Source of the DNA: JAGXRK01 sp963804005
GTDB lineage: Bacteria; Bacteroidota; Ignavibacteria; Ignavibacteriales; Ignavibacteriaceae
NCBI GenBank assembly: GCA_963804005.1
Contig: CAWDOP010000010.1
Location: 109,033 to 173,032, forward strand
Reading direction: 5' to 3'
Length of the DNA stretch: 64,000 nt
The translations under genes and the position numbers were made by a program. Shown here piece after piece: positions 26,814-36,101 of this stretch. Below the pieces are notes generated by a model that searched no databases, was not told the DNA's origin, and was given only the letters and a program-made list of their open reading frames with translations. Every line of letters begins with the position of its first letter. The stretch's first letter is position 1.

Positions 26814-27821
26814 ATGGAAGAAAAATTCTTAAACATAAATAAAATAAATGACGCATTAAGTGTTAACGATTATGCACAAGCTGTAAAACTGCTTTTTGCT
26901 CAGCAGTATGAAACATGGAAGCTAAACCGTGATAATTATAATATGCGAAAAGATGTAATGGTTAAATCTTTCCGTTTCGGTACTTATAAAATAAAAGTAC
27001 AGTTCAATCCGGGTAGAATGATTTCAACTTCGGCAAAGGTTGATGAAAAATCTATCAATGAAAGAAAATGTTTTTTATGCGTTAAGAATTTGCCAGAGGA
27101 ACAAAAGGGAATTATTTACAAAAATGAATACATTGTTTTGGTTAATCCTTTTCCCATATTTCCAGAGCACTTAACGTTATCACACTTAAAACATCAACCG
27201 CAAAGAATATCAGATACTTTCCAATTTTTATTAAACTTCAGTAAGGACTTATCAAAACACTACTCGGTTGTTTATAACGGACCCAAATGTGGCGCGTCTG
27301 CTCCCGATCATTTGCATTTTCAAGCTGGCACTAAAGGATTTATGCCTCTTGATGACGAATTTCATCTCGTTAAAAATGAACTTGGTGAAGCATTGATTGA
27401 TGAAGAAAATATTCTCGTCACCGGGGTTGATGACGGATTTAGAAAATTCATCACAATGGAATCTTTAGATTTTGATTTAATGGTACGTCAGTTTAATAAA
27501 ATTTTGAAACTATTGAACGAAGAAAATCCATCTGAGCCTGAATCTATGCTCAATATTATTTCCGGCTATGATGAGGAGTTTGGATGGCAGTTAGCAATTT
27601 TTATCAGGGAAAAACACAGACCTGCTCATTATTTCCGTAAAGGTGCTGACAAAATATTACTTAGTCCTGCTTCGGTAGACATTGCAGGTTTCTGTATAAC
27701 TCCGGATAAAAACAGCTTTGATAAAATAGATGAAAAGATAATTAAAGAAATATTTTCAGAAGTTTTTGTGGACAAGGAGAAATTTGAGAGGATAAAGATG
27801 GGAATTAGGAAAATTAAATAA
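26814..27821 (+). CDS. DUF4922 / HIT-like nucleotidyltransferase-fold protein
   Basis: 335 residues. The pattern FNPGRMIST, CFLC (Cys-x-x-Cys near 85-88), NPFPIFPEHLTLSHLKHQPQ and GPKCGASAPDHLHFQAG is that of the DUF4922 family, related to HIT-fold enzymes such as GDP-hexose phosphorylases and Ap4A phosphorylase. The DHLHFQAG segment is the HxHxQ-type active-site motif expected to form a nucleotidyl-histidine intermediate. The substrate is unknown. It is followed by convergent proS. Confidence 0.87.
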   Translation: MEEKFLNINKINDALSVNDYAQAVKLLFAQQYETWKLNRDNYNMRKDVMVKSFRFGTYKIKVQFNPGRMISTSAKVDEKSINERKCFLCVKNLPEEQKGIIYKNEYIVLVNPFPIFPEHLTLSHLKHQPQRISDTFQFLLNFSKDLSKHYSVVYNGPKCGASAPDHLHFQAGTKGFMPLDDEFHLVKNELGEALIDEENILVTGVDDGFRKFITMESLDFDLMVRQFNKILKLLNEENPSEPESMLNIISGYDEEFGWQLAIFIREKHRPAHYFRKGADKILLSPASVDIAGFCITPDKNSFDKIDEKIIKEIFSEVFVDKEKFERIKMGIRKIK

Positions 27822-27860
27822 AGAACTGTGGAGACGAATCGTGATGCGTCTCTACAAATA

Positions 27861-29576
27861 TTAAACGATACTGTCGAGCAATTCTTTTATTTTATCATTC
27901 AACTCACTCAACTCAATATCAAATCGTTCGCCTGTTTTTCTGATTTTAACTTCACATTTATTTTCTTTTAGTTTCTTTTCACCAATTACAATCTGTATCG
28001 GCATACCAAGAAGATCTGCATCATTGAATTTGAATCCTGCTGCTGCATCTCTGTCATCAAATAATACTTCTAAATTTTTTGATTTTAATTCAGAGTAAAT
28101 TTTTTCAGAGGTGCTTGAAACAAGATCATTTTTCGAATTCAAAGCAATTAGGTGAACATCAAACGGGGCAAGAGTTTTATTCCAAACAATTCCCTTGTCA
28201 TCATTATTCTGCTCAATAAAACAAGCCATTACACGCTCAACACCTATTCCGTAACTCCCCATAATTATCGGATTCTCTTCGCCTTTCTCGTCAATAAACA
28301 GAGCGCCCATTGATTCGGAATATTTTGTGCCAAGCTTGAATATATGTCCGAGTTCAATTGTAGAAAATACTTCCAGGTTCTTATCACAATTCAAACAGCC
28401 TTCTCCCGACTGCACAATGCGCAAATCAGCATACTCGTTATTTTTCACATCGCGGAGAAAATCTATGCCTCCGATGTGATGATCATTTTTATTTGCCCCG
28501 CTGAACAAATTATTCCTGTCTTTTAATTTTAGATCAGAAATTATTCTGCCCTTAAATCCAACAGGCCCAATTGAGCCGGCATCTGCTCCTGTGATTTCCA
28601 ATAGTTCTTCAGAATGAGCAGGACGAACATTCCCTCCTAAAACTTTTTCGAGCTTCGATTCATTTACTTCATCATTGCCCTGCATAAGAATTAGAACAGC
28701 CGAACCATTGTGAATATAAACTCTGGATTTTGCACATTGTGTTTCATCAACCTGCCCGTCCGGCAGGCGGGTTTTTAAAAACTCACATAATTCGTCAATG
28801 CTCTTTACATCAGGAGTGCTGATCTCATAAATATTTTTACTTTCATTATTGCGTTTAATTACATCTACTCTCGATGCTGCTACTTCAACGTTCGCGGCAT
28901 AACCACATGATTCGCAATACGCAACAGTATCTTCACCTGCAGAAGATTTAACCATAAATTCTTCTGAGCCAGTTCCACCCATGGCACCACTTGATGCACC
29001 AACAACAAAATATTTTAATCCGCATCGGTCAAATATATTTCGGTATGCTTTATCGTGAAGCTCATAAGATTTATCAAGTGCTTCCCAGCTGATATCAAAC
29101 GAATAAGCGTCTTTCATTAAAAATTGTCTGCCGCGAATAACACCGCTTCTTGGCCTTGGTTCATTTCTGAATTTAGTTTGAATCTGATACCATATCTGCG
29201 GCATATCTTTATAAGATTTAACAACATTGCGTGCATGGAAAGTCATTATTTCTTCGTGAGTAGGCGCTAAAACATAATCACGATTTTTAATGTGAAAAAG
29301 TGTATCGCCAAAAGCTTCAATACGATTTGTTTCTTCCCATATTTCTCTAGGATTAAGTGCGGGGAGATGAAATTCCTGACCGCCTATTGTATTCATCTCT
29401 TCACGGATAATTTCAGAAACCTTCCTGACAACTATATAGCCTAAGGGAAGGAACGAATAAATTCCAGCCGAAAGCATTCTAATCATTCCTGATCGTAACA
29501 TAAGAATGTGACTTGTTACAACAGCATCATTTGGAACTTCTTTAAGTGTAGGAACAAAATATTTGCTTAATCTCAT
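27861..29576 (-). CDS. proS: Prolyl-tRNA synthetase (bacterial type)
   Basis: Charges tRNA-Pro. Class II catalytic core with motif 2 around FRNEPRPRSGVIRGRQFLMKDAYSF (136-160), the bacterial INS editing domain (about 225-405), motif 3 (GSYGIGVERVMACF) and a C-terminal anticodon-binding domain. Length 571 residues is typical. Residues 269-275 (TRLPDGQ) are an extra seven-residue insertion encoded by a GC-rich palindrome (28751-28771) inside the editing domain; removing it restores a continuous sequence of normal composition. Confidence 0.97.
   Translation of the reverse strand: MRLSKYFVPTLKEVPNDAVVTSHILMLRSGMIRMLSAGIYSFLPLGYIVVRKVSEIIREEMNTIGGQEFHLPALNPREIWEETNRIEAFGDTLFHIKNRDYVLAPTHEEIMTFHARNVVKSYKDMPQIWYQIQTKFRNEPRPRSGVIRGRQFLMKDAYSFDISWEALDKSYELHDKAYRNIFDRCGLKYFVVGASSGAMGGTGSEEFMVKSSAGEDTVAYCESCGYAANVEVAASRVDVIKRNNESKNIYEISTPDVKSIDELCEFLKTRLPDGQVDETQCAKSRVYIHNGSAVLILMQGNDEVNESKLEKVLGGNVRPAHSEELLEITGADAGSIGPVGFKGRIISDLKLKDRNNLFSGANKNDHHIGGIDFLRDVKNNEYADLRIVQSGEGCLNCDKNLEVFSTIELGHIFKLGTKYSESMGALFIDEKGEENPIIMGSYGIGVERVMACFIEQNNDDKGIVWNKTLAPFDVHLIALNSKNDLVSSTSEKIYSELKSKNLEVLFDDRDAAAGFKFNDADLLGMPIQIVIGEKKLKENKCEVKIRKTGERFDIELSELNDKIKELLDSIV
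28751..28771. repeat. In-frame palindromic insertion inside proS
   Basis: 21 bases, over 80% G+C in an AT-rich gene, with CCTGCC (28751-28756) pairing with GGCAGG (28762-28767) and CCCG/CGGG outer pairing. It adds exactly seven codons. Resembles small dispersed palindromic elements known from Bacteroidota genomes. Confidence 0.75.
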
Positions 29577-29849
29577 AAAATTATTTTACCTGAATTTGTA
29601 TTTGTTTTGCTTAAACAGGGCTAAAAATAACCATTTTAATTCTGCTTATCAAAAAATGTCATGAGGTTATTTTTTATTACATCGCCCATAATCGATGTCT
29701 TTTTTATTATCCTTTTTCATAAGTTTCATACAAATTATAAATAATATATGCTTACAGAATTTCTACCGATCAATCTCTATCAAAAGTCTAACCGGCTGTT
29801 TATGTCAATTGCTATTCACATTCGAATATTTTACGAAACAAAATAGTCT

Positions 29850-31148
29850 ATGGAAAATCAGATTCACAATATTTCTCTATTAAGTATTTTACCATTCATA
29901 TTAATGCTGACAGCAATTGCAGTATTTCCTTTAAAGTGGAATCATTATTGGGAAAAGAATAGAAACAAACTGACAATTGCACTTATGCTTAGTGCTCCAG
30001 TTATAGTTTATTTGCTTTTAAACAATTTGGTGATAGAATTATATCATACAATTCTATTCGATTATGTCCCTTTTATAATTCTTCTTGGATCATTGTTCAC
30101 TATAACCGGTGGAATACTTCTTACAGGAGATATTACAGCGAAACCCAAAATAAATACTTTGTTTTTAGGAATAGGTGCTGTGCTTGCTTCATTTATGGGA
30201 ACAACAGGTGCGGCAATGCTACTTATTCGTCCTGTTATTCAAACTAATAAAGAACGAACTTTTAAGGTCCATACAATTTTATTTTTTATAGGAATAGTTG
30301 CCAACTGCGGCGGATTATTAACTCCGCTTGGCGATCCACCATTATTTATGATGTATCTCAGAAGTGCACCGTTCGAGTGGTTCCTAAAACTATTTCCTGA
30401 ATGGCTATTAACAAACTTTTTACTTCTTATTATCTATTTTATTACAGATTTATATTTTTACAAAAAGGAACCTCCAAAAGCGATACTTAGAGATGAGACA
30501 AACATAAAGCCAATCAAAATTCAGGGAAAAAGAAATTTTATTTTTCTTTTCGGGGTTGTTCTTGCCGTGGCATTTTTAAACGAACAATATTTACCATTCA
30601 TAAAAACAAATCATTATTTCAAATTTATCAGAGAGATTGTGATTTTATTAATGGCATTTTTATCGCTTCAATTCACGCCAAGACTTTTGCGAACATCCAA
30701 TAATTTTACTTGGGAACCAATAAAAGAAGTAGCTTATTTATTCCTTGGAATTTTTATAACAATGGTCCCAGCTTTGTTATATCTTGAAGCAAATTCAAAA
30801 CAGCTTGGAGTTCAGTCAGCGACACAGTTTTATTATTTTACAGGATTATTAAGCAGTTTTCTGGATAACACTCCTACTGCAGTTACATTTCACTCGCTTG
30901 CCTTAGGGTTAGGGGAAACATCTGGAACTTTAATTGCCGGAATTCCTGAAGTATTATTAAAAGCAATTTGCACAGGTGCTGTTTTCTTTGGAAGTATGAC
31001 TTACATTGGAAACGGTCCAAACTTTATGGTGAAAGCGGTTGCGGAAGAAAACAATATCGCAATGCCGAATTTCTTTAGCTACATGTTTAAGTTTTCATTA
31101 ATAGTGCTGCTTCCGGTATTCATTATTGTTCAGATAGTATTTATATGA
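29850..31148 (+). CDS. NhaD/IT-superfamily sodium:proton antiporter
   Basis: A 432-residue inner-membrane transporter with about 11-12 helices, organised as two inverted halves of the ion-transporter superfamily. Family motifs: GGLLTPLGDPPLFMMYL at about 152-168 and a second-half 'DNTPTAVTFHSLA' near 331-343, typical of NhaD-type Na+/H+ antiporters and related citrate/arsenite carriers. Na+/H+ exchange is the best guess. It is convergent with a Ca2+/Na+-type exchanger gene. Confidence 0.85.
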   Translation: MENQIHNISLLSILPFILMLTAIAVFPLKWNHYWEKNRNKLTIALMLSAPVIVYLLLNNLVIELYHTILFDYVPFIILLGSLFTITGGILLTGDITAKPKINTLFLGIGAVLASFMGTTGAAMLLIRPVIQTNKERTFKVHTILFFIGIVANCGGLLTPLGDPPLFMMYLRSAPFEWFLKLFPEWLLTNFLLLIIYFITDLYFYKKEPPKAILRDETNIKPIKIQGKRNFIFLFGVVLAVAFLNEQYLPFIKTNHYFKFIREIVILLMAFLSLQFTPRLLRTSNNFTWEPIKEVAYLFLGIFITMVPALLYLEANSKQLGVQSATQFYYFTGLLSSFLDNTPTAVTFHSLALGLGETSGTLIAGIPEVLLKAICTGAVFFGSMTYIGNGPNFMVKAVAEENNIAMPNFFSYMFKFSLIVLLPVFIIVQIVFI

Positions 31149-31193
31149 AAGAAGCTAGTGTGATTTTAAAGTTCAATTATGATTTTACCTTTT

Positions 31194-32147
31194 TTATTTT
31201 GGTAGGAGGTAATAGATATAAATCACATAGCCGACAAGCAACAGTACCCCTTCCCATCTTTTTAAGATAAATCCTGTTCTGCTTAACGGAAGAAGTATAA
31301 CTGCAGTAATAATCATTACTCCAAGATCAACCATTGTTATCCCTGAAGCACTAACAGGAATAATCATAGCTGTAATTCCAAGTATTAAAAGTATATTATA
31401 AACATTAGAGCCAACAACGTTACCAATGGCTATATCGGCTTCATTCTTAATCGATGCAACAGCGGCAGTAACTAATTCCGGCAGACTAGTTCCTAGTGCT
31501 ACTACAGTTAAACCAATTACCGCCTGGCTAATGTCGAAATTTTTTGCAATTGCAACGGCACCTTCAACAAATAGGCTGGCACCAAAAATCAGAAAGGCTA
31601 ATCCGGCAATAACAAAAAAGATTGCAAGCTGGATTTTTAACGGCTTTTTAGTAATACGTTCAGTAAACTTGTTTTTAACTTCTTTGCTTTTTTCTTTTCT
31701 TGAAAGGTAAACGCTAATAACCGTATAAATTAATATTCCAATAAAAAATATTATGCCTTCAATTCTATTTATCTCATTGTTAATCAGAAACAGAACTAAT
31801 AATAAGCTTACGACTATCATTGTCGGAATTTCGCGTCTTACAACCTGAGCCTGGACTTTCATCGGTCTTATCAATGCCGCTGTTCCAAGCACCAGAGTTA
31901 TGTTAGCAATGTTTGAACCGATAACATTTCCGAGGGAAATATCTCCGTTTCCTTCAAGTGCAGCCTTTAAACAAACTACTAGTTCCGGACTGCTCGTTCC
32001 GAATGCAACTACCGTTAATCCTACTACAAGCGGAGTGATACCAACACGAAGCGCTAATGATGAGCTTCCTCTTATTAATCCTTCTGCCCCGACAAACAAC
32101 AAAATTGTGCCGCTAGTTAAAAATAAGACAATCTCAAATATTGTCAT
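31194..32147 (-). CDS. Calcium/sodium antiporter (CaCA family, YrbG type)
   Basis: 317 residues with ten helices in two homologous halves, each carrying an alpha repeat: VGLTVVAFGTSSPELVV...GNVIGSNIAN (about 42-86) and VIGLTVVALGTSLPELVTA...GNVVGSNVYN (about 206-250). The acidic residues in these repeats bind the cation. Expected to exchange Ca2+ (or K+) for Na+ across the inner membrane. Single gene, convergent with the NhaD-type antiporter. Confidence 0.94.
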   Translation of the reverse strand: MTIFEIVLFLTSGTILLFVGAEGLIRGSSSLALRVGITPLVVGLTVVAFGTSSPELVVCLKAALEGNGDISLGNVIGSNIANITLVLGTAALIRPMKVQAQVVRREIPTMIVVSLLLVLFLINNEINRIEGIIFFIGILIYTVISVYLSRKEKSKEVKNKFTERITKKPLKIQLAIFFVIAGLAFLIFGASLFVEGAVAIAKNFDISQAVIGLTVVALGTSLPELVTAAVASIKNEADIAIGNVVGSNVYNILLILGITAMIIPVSASGITMVDLGVMIITAVILLPLSRTGFILKRWEGVLLLVGYVIYIYYLLPK

Positions 32148-32266
32148 GTAATTAGTTCTTTAATTGTTGTTAATATACTATCGTGGGAACACAAGTGATT
32201 TAAATCTATTTGGTATTGTGGTTGATTGGTTTTTATCCTTAATCTTGTCACCCATAACCTTTGGGA

Positions 32267-33490
32267 TCAATGGTCAACCATACTTTCAATTTTGTAAACT
32301 TTGTCGTTTCGCCTTAATAGTGTAGATGATTCGAATGTGACTTCATCTCCTTTTGTCGCATGCTCAGAAAGAGTGTCATTTACATAAAATTCTTTCATTA
32401 TAATTTCGATAACTCCGGTTGTCTCTCCCATAATAATAACTTGGTCATTAACATTAATTTTTCCAGACTCAAGCAAAATATGAGCAACCTTTGGTTCTTT
32501 ATAGTAATTAATAATTTTTCCCACATAAACTTTTCGTGTTGTCGCTTTGCTACCATTAACTCCGGCATATTCATTGGAAGAAGGAACACCAAAATAAAAT
32601 CCCGAAGAAAATCCACGGTTGTACACTGTTTCCAGTTCAGATAAAAATTCTTGTTTCTTTGCAACTGTTAGTTTGCCCTCGAAGTAAAGATCAATTGCTT
32701 TTCTGTAAACCGAAACCGTTTTTGAAACGTATTCCGGTGCGCGTTTTCTTCCCTCAATCTTAAATGAATCTATTCCTGCTTCGATTAACTGATCGATAAA
32801 TTCTATTGTGCATAAGTCATTAGGAGATAAGACATAATCTTCGCCAATGAGTATAGATTTATCTGTGGCGGTATCATATACTTCATACTCTCGCCTGCAA
32901 GGCTGAACACATTCCCCACGGTTTGCACTTTGTCCAAAAAGATGATGGCTCATAAAACATCTTCCGCTAACTGCTATGCACATAGCGCCGTGGATAAAGG
33001 CTTCAATTTCAAGATCCGTATTTGTTCTAATTTTTTTTATTTCTTCAAGAGAACATTCTCGTGCAAGTACAATTCTTACAGCACCGAGTCTTTTATAAAC
33101 ATCTGCGGCAAGTGAATTTGAAATTGAGCTTTGCGTAGAAATGCAAAAAGGGAAATTATGTTTATAACATAAATCAGCTACCGCAAGATCGGAGCAGATA
33201 ATTCTATCCACTCCGTTTTTCTTTGCTGCAATAATAATCTCTTCCACTTCAGATATTTCTTCTTCAAAAACGATTGTATTTAGTGTAAGATAAGTCTTAA
33301 CATTATTCTCTTTACATAAAGATACTACTTCGCTAAGCTCATCAATAGAGAAGTTAGAAGCCTTCGTACGCATATTTAATTTATCCAAACCAAAATAAAC
33401 AGCATCAGCACCGGCTTTAATAGCCGCGCGCAGCATTGTCCAGTCACCGGCGGGGGCCATTAACTCGGGTTTGTGTGTGTCTATTGCCAT
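32267..33490 (-). CDS. U32 peptidase-family RNA hydroxylase (TrhP/YegQ-like)
   Basis: Residues ELMAPAGDWTMLRAAIKAGADAVYFG open a U32 TIM-barrel-like domain; the family signature EAFIHGAMCIAVSGRCFMSHH with GECVQPCRREY supplies four cysteines that likely hold an iron-sulfur cluster, as in TrhP and RlhA. A small beta-barrel C-terminal domain follows. TrhP hydroxylates U34 of some tRNAs using prephenate; this protein (407 residues from the chosen start) fits that subgroup best, but RlhA cannot be excluded. I chose the ATG at 33490 (MAIDTHKPEL) over an in-frame GTG at 33520 because the extra codons come from a dispersed repeat. Confidence 0.88.
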   Translation of the reverse strand: MAIDTHKPELMAPAGDWTMLRAAIKAGADAVYFGLDKLNMRTKASNFSIDELSEVVSLCKENNVKTYLTLNTIVFEEEISEVEEIIIAAKKNGVDRIICSDLAVADLCYKHNFPFCISTQSSISNSLAADVYKRLGAVRIVLARECSLEEIKKIRTNTDLEIEAFIHGAMCIAVSGRCFMSHHLFGQSANRGECVQPCRREYEVYDTATDKSILIGEDYVLSPNDLCTIEFIDQLIEAGIDSFKIEGRKRAPEYVSKTVSVYRKAIDLYFEGKLTVAKKQEFLSELETVYNRGFSSGFYFGVPSSNEYAGVNGSKATTRKVYVGKIINYYKEPKVAHILLESGKINVNDQVIIMGETTGVIEIIMKEFYVNDTLSEHATKGDEVTFESSTLLRRNDKVYKIESMVDH

Positions 33491-33500
33491 AATATTTTTA

Positions 33501-33589
33501 GGATAGAATGCGGATAACACAGATAACGCAGGTTTACATTGATCGAATCCGTGAAAATCCGTTTAATCAGCGTCATCCGTGTGCTATTG
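33501..33589. repeat. Dispersed 'ATCCGCG'-type repeat, copy 1
   Basis: A low-complexity block built of variants of 'CGGATAACACAGATAACGC' and 'GTGAAAATCCGTTTAATC', filling the gap between pepT and the U32 gene. Its last 34 bases (33556-33589) match 63047-63080 at 29 of 34 positions, including GCGTCATCCG and the terminal CTATTG. Confidence 0.8.
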
Positions 33590-33591
33590 TA

Positions 33592-34839
33592 TTATGCTTT
33601 CTCTTCCCAAACCTTTGCAATTTCCACGATTAACTTGACTGCTTCCTGCATATCCTGAACAGCGACCCATTCAACTTGTGAATGGAAGCTATGTTCGCCT
33701 GCAAAAATATTTGGAGTAGGTAATCCCATAAAAGATAATCTTGATCCATCCGTTCCACCGCGGATTGGTTGCATTATCGGTTCAATGCTTAATCTTTTCA
33801 TTGCTTCAACGGCGTATTCCATAACTTGAGAATGATTTTTTAATACTTCAATCATGTTTCGGTATTGTTCAATTACCTGGAACTCCATTCTTGCACCAGG
33901 GAACTTTGCCACAGTATCTTCAGCAAGTTTTTTAAGAATCTCTTCATACTCTTTAAGCTTGGGAGTTTCAAAATCACGAATAATAAATTTTAATGTTGTT
34001 AATTCTTCATTTCCATTTATGCTTGTACAGTGTACATAACCTTCTCTTTTTTCTGTTGTTTCAGGAGAAAGAGTATCTTTTGGAAGGCTATCTATAAAAG
34101 CCGATGCCATTTTAATTGAGTTGATCATAATTTCTTTTGCATAACCGGGATGAATATTCTTCCCGAAGAATTTTATGACAACCGCATCAGCAGAAAAAGT
34201 TTCTGTTTCAATTTCACCACGACTTGAGCCATCCACGGTGTAAGCAAATTTTGCTCCAAGTTTTTTAAGATCAATTTTTTCTGTCCCCCGTCCAACTTCT
34301 TCATCCGGAGTAAAACACACTTTAATGACACCATGCTTTATTTCCGGGTGAGTTAATAAATAATTTATCGCATCCATTATTTCAGCAACACCGGCTTTAT
34401 TATCTGCGCCAAGAAGTGTGCTGCCATCACTGGTAATTATATCAAACCCGATCATATTCTTTAAATCAGGATTTTCACTTTCTTTAATAACCAATCCGCC
34501 GTTCTCAAGCGGAATATCACCACCCTGATAGTTTCTCCGGATGAAAGGGTTTACATTTGCCCCTGTTACTGCCGGAGACGTATCCACGTGTGCAATAAAC
34601 GCTATTGGATCAACTTTCTTATCAGTATTAGCTGGAAGAGTTGCCATTACATATCCCCAGTCATCCATATGGGCATCAATCAAGCCCATCTGCTTTAATT
34701 CTTCAGCAAGATCTTTAGAAAGAATTTTCTGCTTCTCTGTTGATGGAAATGAAGTCGTCTCTTCATCTGATTGCGTATCATACTTAACGTATTTCAGAAA
34801 TCTCTTAACACATGTGAATTGATATTTCGGGTCGAACAT
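33592..34839 (-). CDS. pepT: Peptidase T (tripeptidase)
   Basis: An M20-family di-zinc aminopeptidase that removes the N-terminal residue of tripeptides in the cytoplasm. Metal-binding motifs are visible: HVDTSPA near 84-90, GADNKAGVAEI near 144-154, DEEVGRG near 178-184 and the late GEHSFHS. The dimerisation domain occupies about 205-315. The length of 415 residues matches PepT. Preceded by a short gap from gmd; its own start carries a good AGG site (GGAGGTTAAAA on the minus strand). Confidence 0.95.
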   Translation of the reverse strand: MFDPKYQFTCVKRFLKYVKYDTQSDEETTSFPSTEKQKILSKDLAEELKQMGLIDAHMDDWGYVMATLPANTDKKVDPIAFIAHVDTSPAVTGANVNPFIRRNYQGGDIPLENGGLVIKESENPDLKNMIGFDIITSDGSTLLGADNKAGVAEIMDAINYLLTHPEIKHGVIKVCFTPDEEVGRGTEKIDLKKLGAKFAYTVDGSSRGEIETETFSADAVVIKFFGKNIHPGYAKEIMINSIKMASAFIDSLPKDTLSPETTEKREGYVHCTSINGNEELTTLKFIIRDFETPKLKEYEEILKKLAEDTVAKFPGARMEFQVIEQYRNMIEVLKNHSQVMEYAVEAMKRLSIEPIMQPIRGGTDGSRLSFMGLPTPNIFAGEHSFHSQVEWVAVQDMQEAVKLIVEIAKVWEEKA

Positions 34840-34959
34840 TTTTAACCTCCGGTATTTTAATTTAAACCAAGTGTACGCTGATTATTATAATCATTATAAA
34901 TTTATCTGATCAATCAACATTCGCATTTACTTATCTATTTTGTGAAAGGCACTTTACGT

Positions 34960-36087
34960 CTAATATCCTCTTCTCAAAACCTTATCCATATCAGACTTTA
35001 TCATTATCTGAACAAGATCTTCAAATTTTGTTTTTGCTTTCCAACCAAGCAACTTTTCTGCTTTTGTTGGATCACCAATCAGCAAATCTACTTCTGTAGG
35101 ACGATAATAATTTGGATTTACAGTTACAATTTCCTGTCCGGGTTTCAAGTGCGAACTAAAATCAAATTTATACATTTTTTTGTTTGAAGTATAATCAATC
35201 AATGATTTTGCTCTTTCAAAATCTATCTTTTTAATAAATCCTTTTTCATTAACACCTTCGTCCTTCCATTCAAGTTCAACTCCTAGATGATTAAAGGAAT
35301 GAGCTACAAATTCCCTAACTGTTCTTGATTCGCCAGTTGCAAGAACGAAATCCTCTGCTATATTGTGTTGAAGAATTCTCCACATTCCCTCGCAATATTC
35401 AGGCGCATAACCCCAATCTCGTTTGGCATTTAAGTTTCCAAGCGAAAGACTTGTCTGAAGCCCTGCTGCAATACGCGCTGCCGCTCTCGTTATTTTCCTT
35501 GTAACAAAAGTTTCTCCTCTTCTTGGCGATTCGTGATTAAACAATATACCGTTACTTGCAAAAATATTATAGGCTTCGCGGTAGTTTACAATTATCCAAT
35601 AGCCGTAAAGTTTAGCAACTCCATAAGGTGAACGAGGGTAGAAAGGAGTTTTTTCCGTCTGCGGAACTTCCCGAACTTTCCCAAAAAGCTCACTTGTGGA
35701 TGCCTGGTAAAATTTTACCTGCCGTAAACCAACTTCTCTTATCGCATCAAGAAATCTTAATGTGCCGAGTGCATCTACCTGTGCGGTGTAGTCGGGAATT
35801 TCAAACGATACTTTAACGTGACTCTGTGCCGCTAAATTATATATCTCATCCGGTTGAATTTTTTCAAGTAATCGATTCAAATTGCTTGTATCAACCAGAT
35901 CTCCGTAATGAAGAAATAATTTTTTATTCAGTACTTCGGGATTTTCATAGAGGTGATCGATTCTTCCAGTATTGAATGAGCTGCTTCTTCTGATAATACC
36001 GTGAACTTCATATCCTTTTTCAAGAAGTATTTCTGTAATATAACTTCCGTCCTGTCCGGTTATTCCGGTAATTAATGCTTTTTTCAT
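34960..36087 (-). CDS. gmd: GDP-mannose 4,6-dehydratase
   Basis: An SDR enzyme that converts GDP-mannose to GDP-4-keto-6-deoxymannose with bound NADP. Seen: GITGQDGSYITE at 8-19 (GxxGxxG), QASTSELFGKV, the YGVAKLYGYW (YxxxK) catalytic pair and the product-binding NHESPRRGETFVTRKI. The length of 375 residues is typical. It follows fcl in the same direction with 14 bases between, so the two likely make GDP-L-fucose together for surface glycans. Confidence 0.97.
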   Translation of the reverse strand: MKKALITGITGQDGSYITEILLEKGYEVHGIIRRSSSFNTGRIDHLYENPEVLNKKLFLHYGDLVDTSNLNRLLEKIQPDEIYNLAAQSHVKVSFEIPDYTAQVDALGTLRFLDAIREVGLRQVKFYQASTSELFGKVREVPQTEKTPFYPRSPYGVAKLYGYWIIVNYREAYNIFASNGILFNHESPRRGETFVTRKITRAAARIAAGLQTSLSLGNLNAKRDWGYAPEYCEGMWRILQHNIAEDFVLATGESRTVREFVAHSFNHLGVELEWKDEGVNEKGFIKKIDFERAKSLIDYTSNKKMYKFDFSSHLKPGQEIVTVNPNYYRPTEVDLLIGDPTKAEKLLGWKAKTKFEDLVQIMIKSDMDKVLRRGY

Positions 36088-36101
36088 AAATGATTAAAAT
36101 C

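Noticed and set aside
33491..33520. GTG start of the U32 gene at 33520
   Set aside because: The ten additional codons are made of dispersed-repeat sequence, while the ATG at 33490 begins just before the conserved U32 opening.
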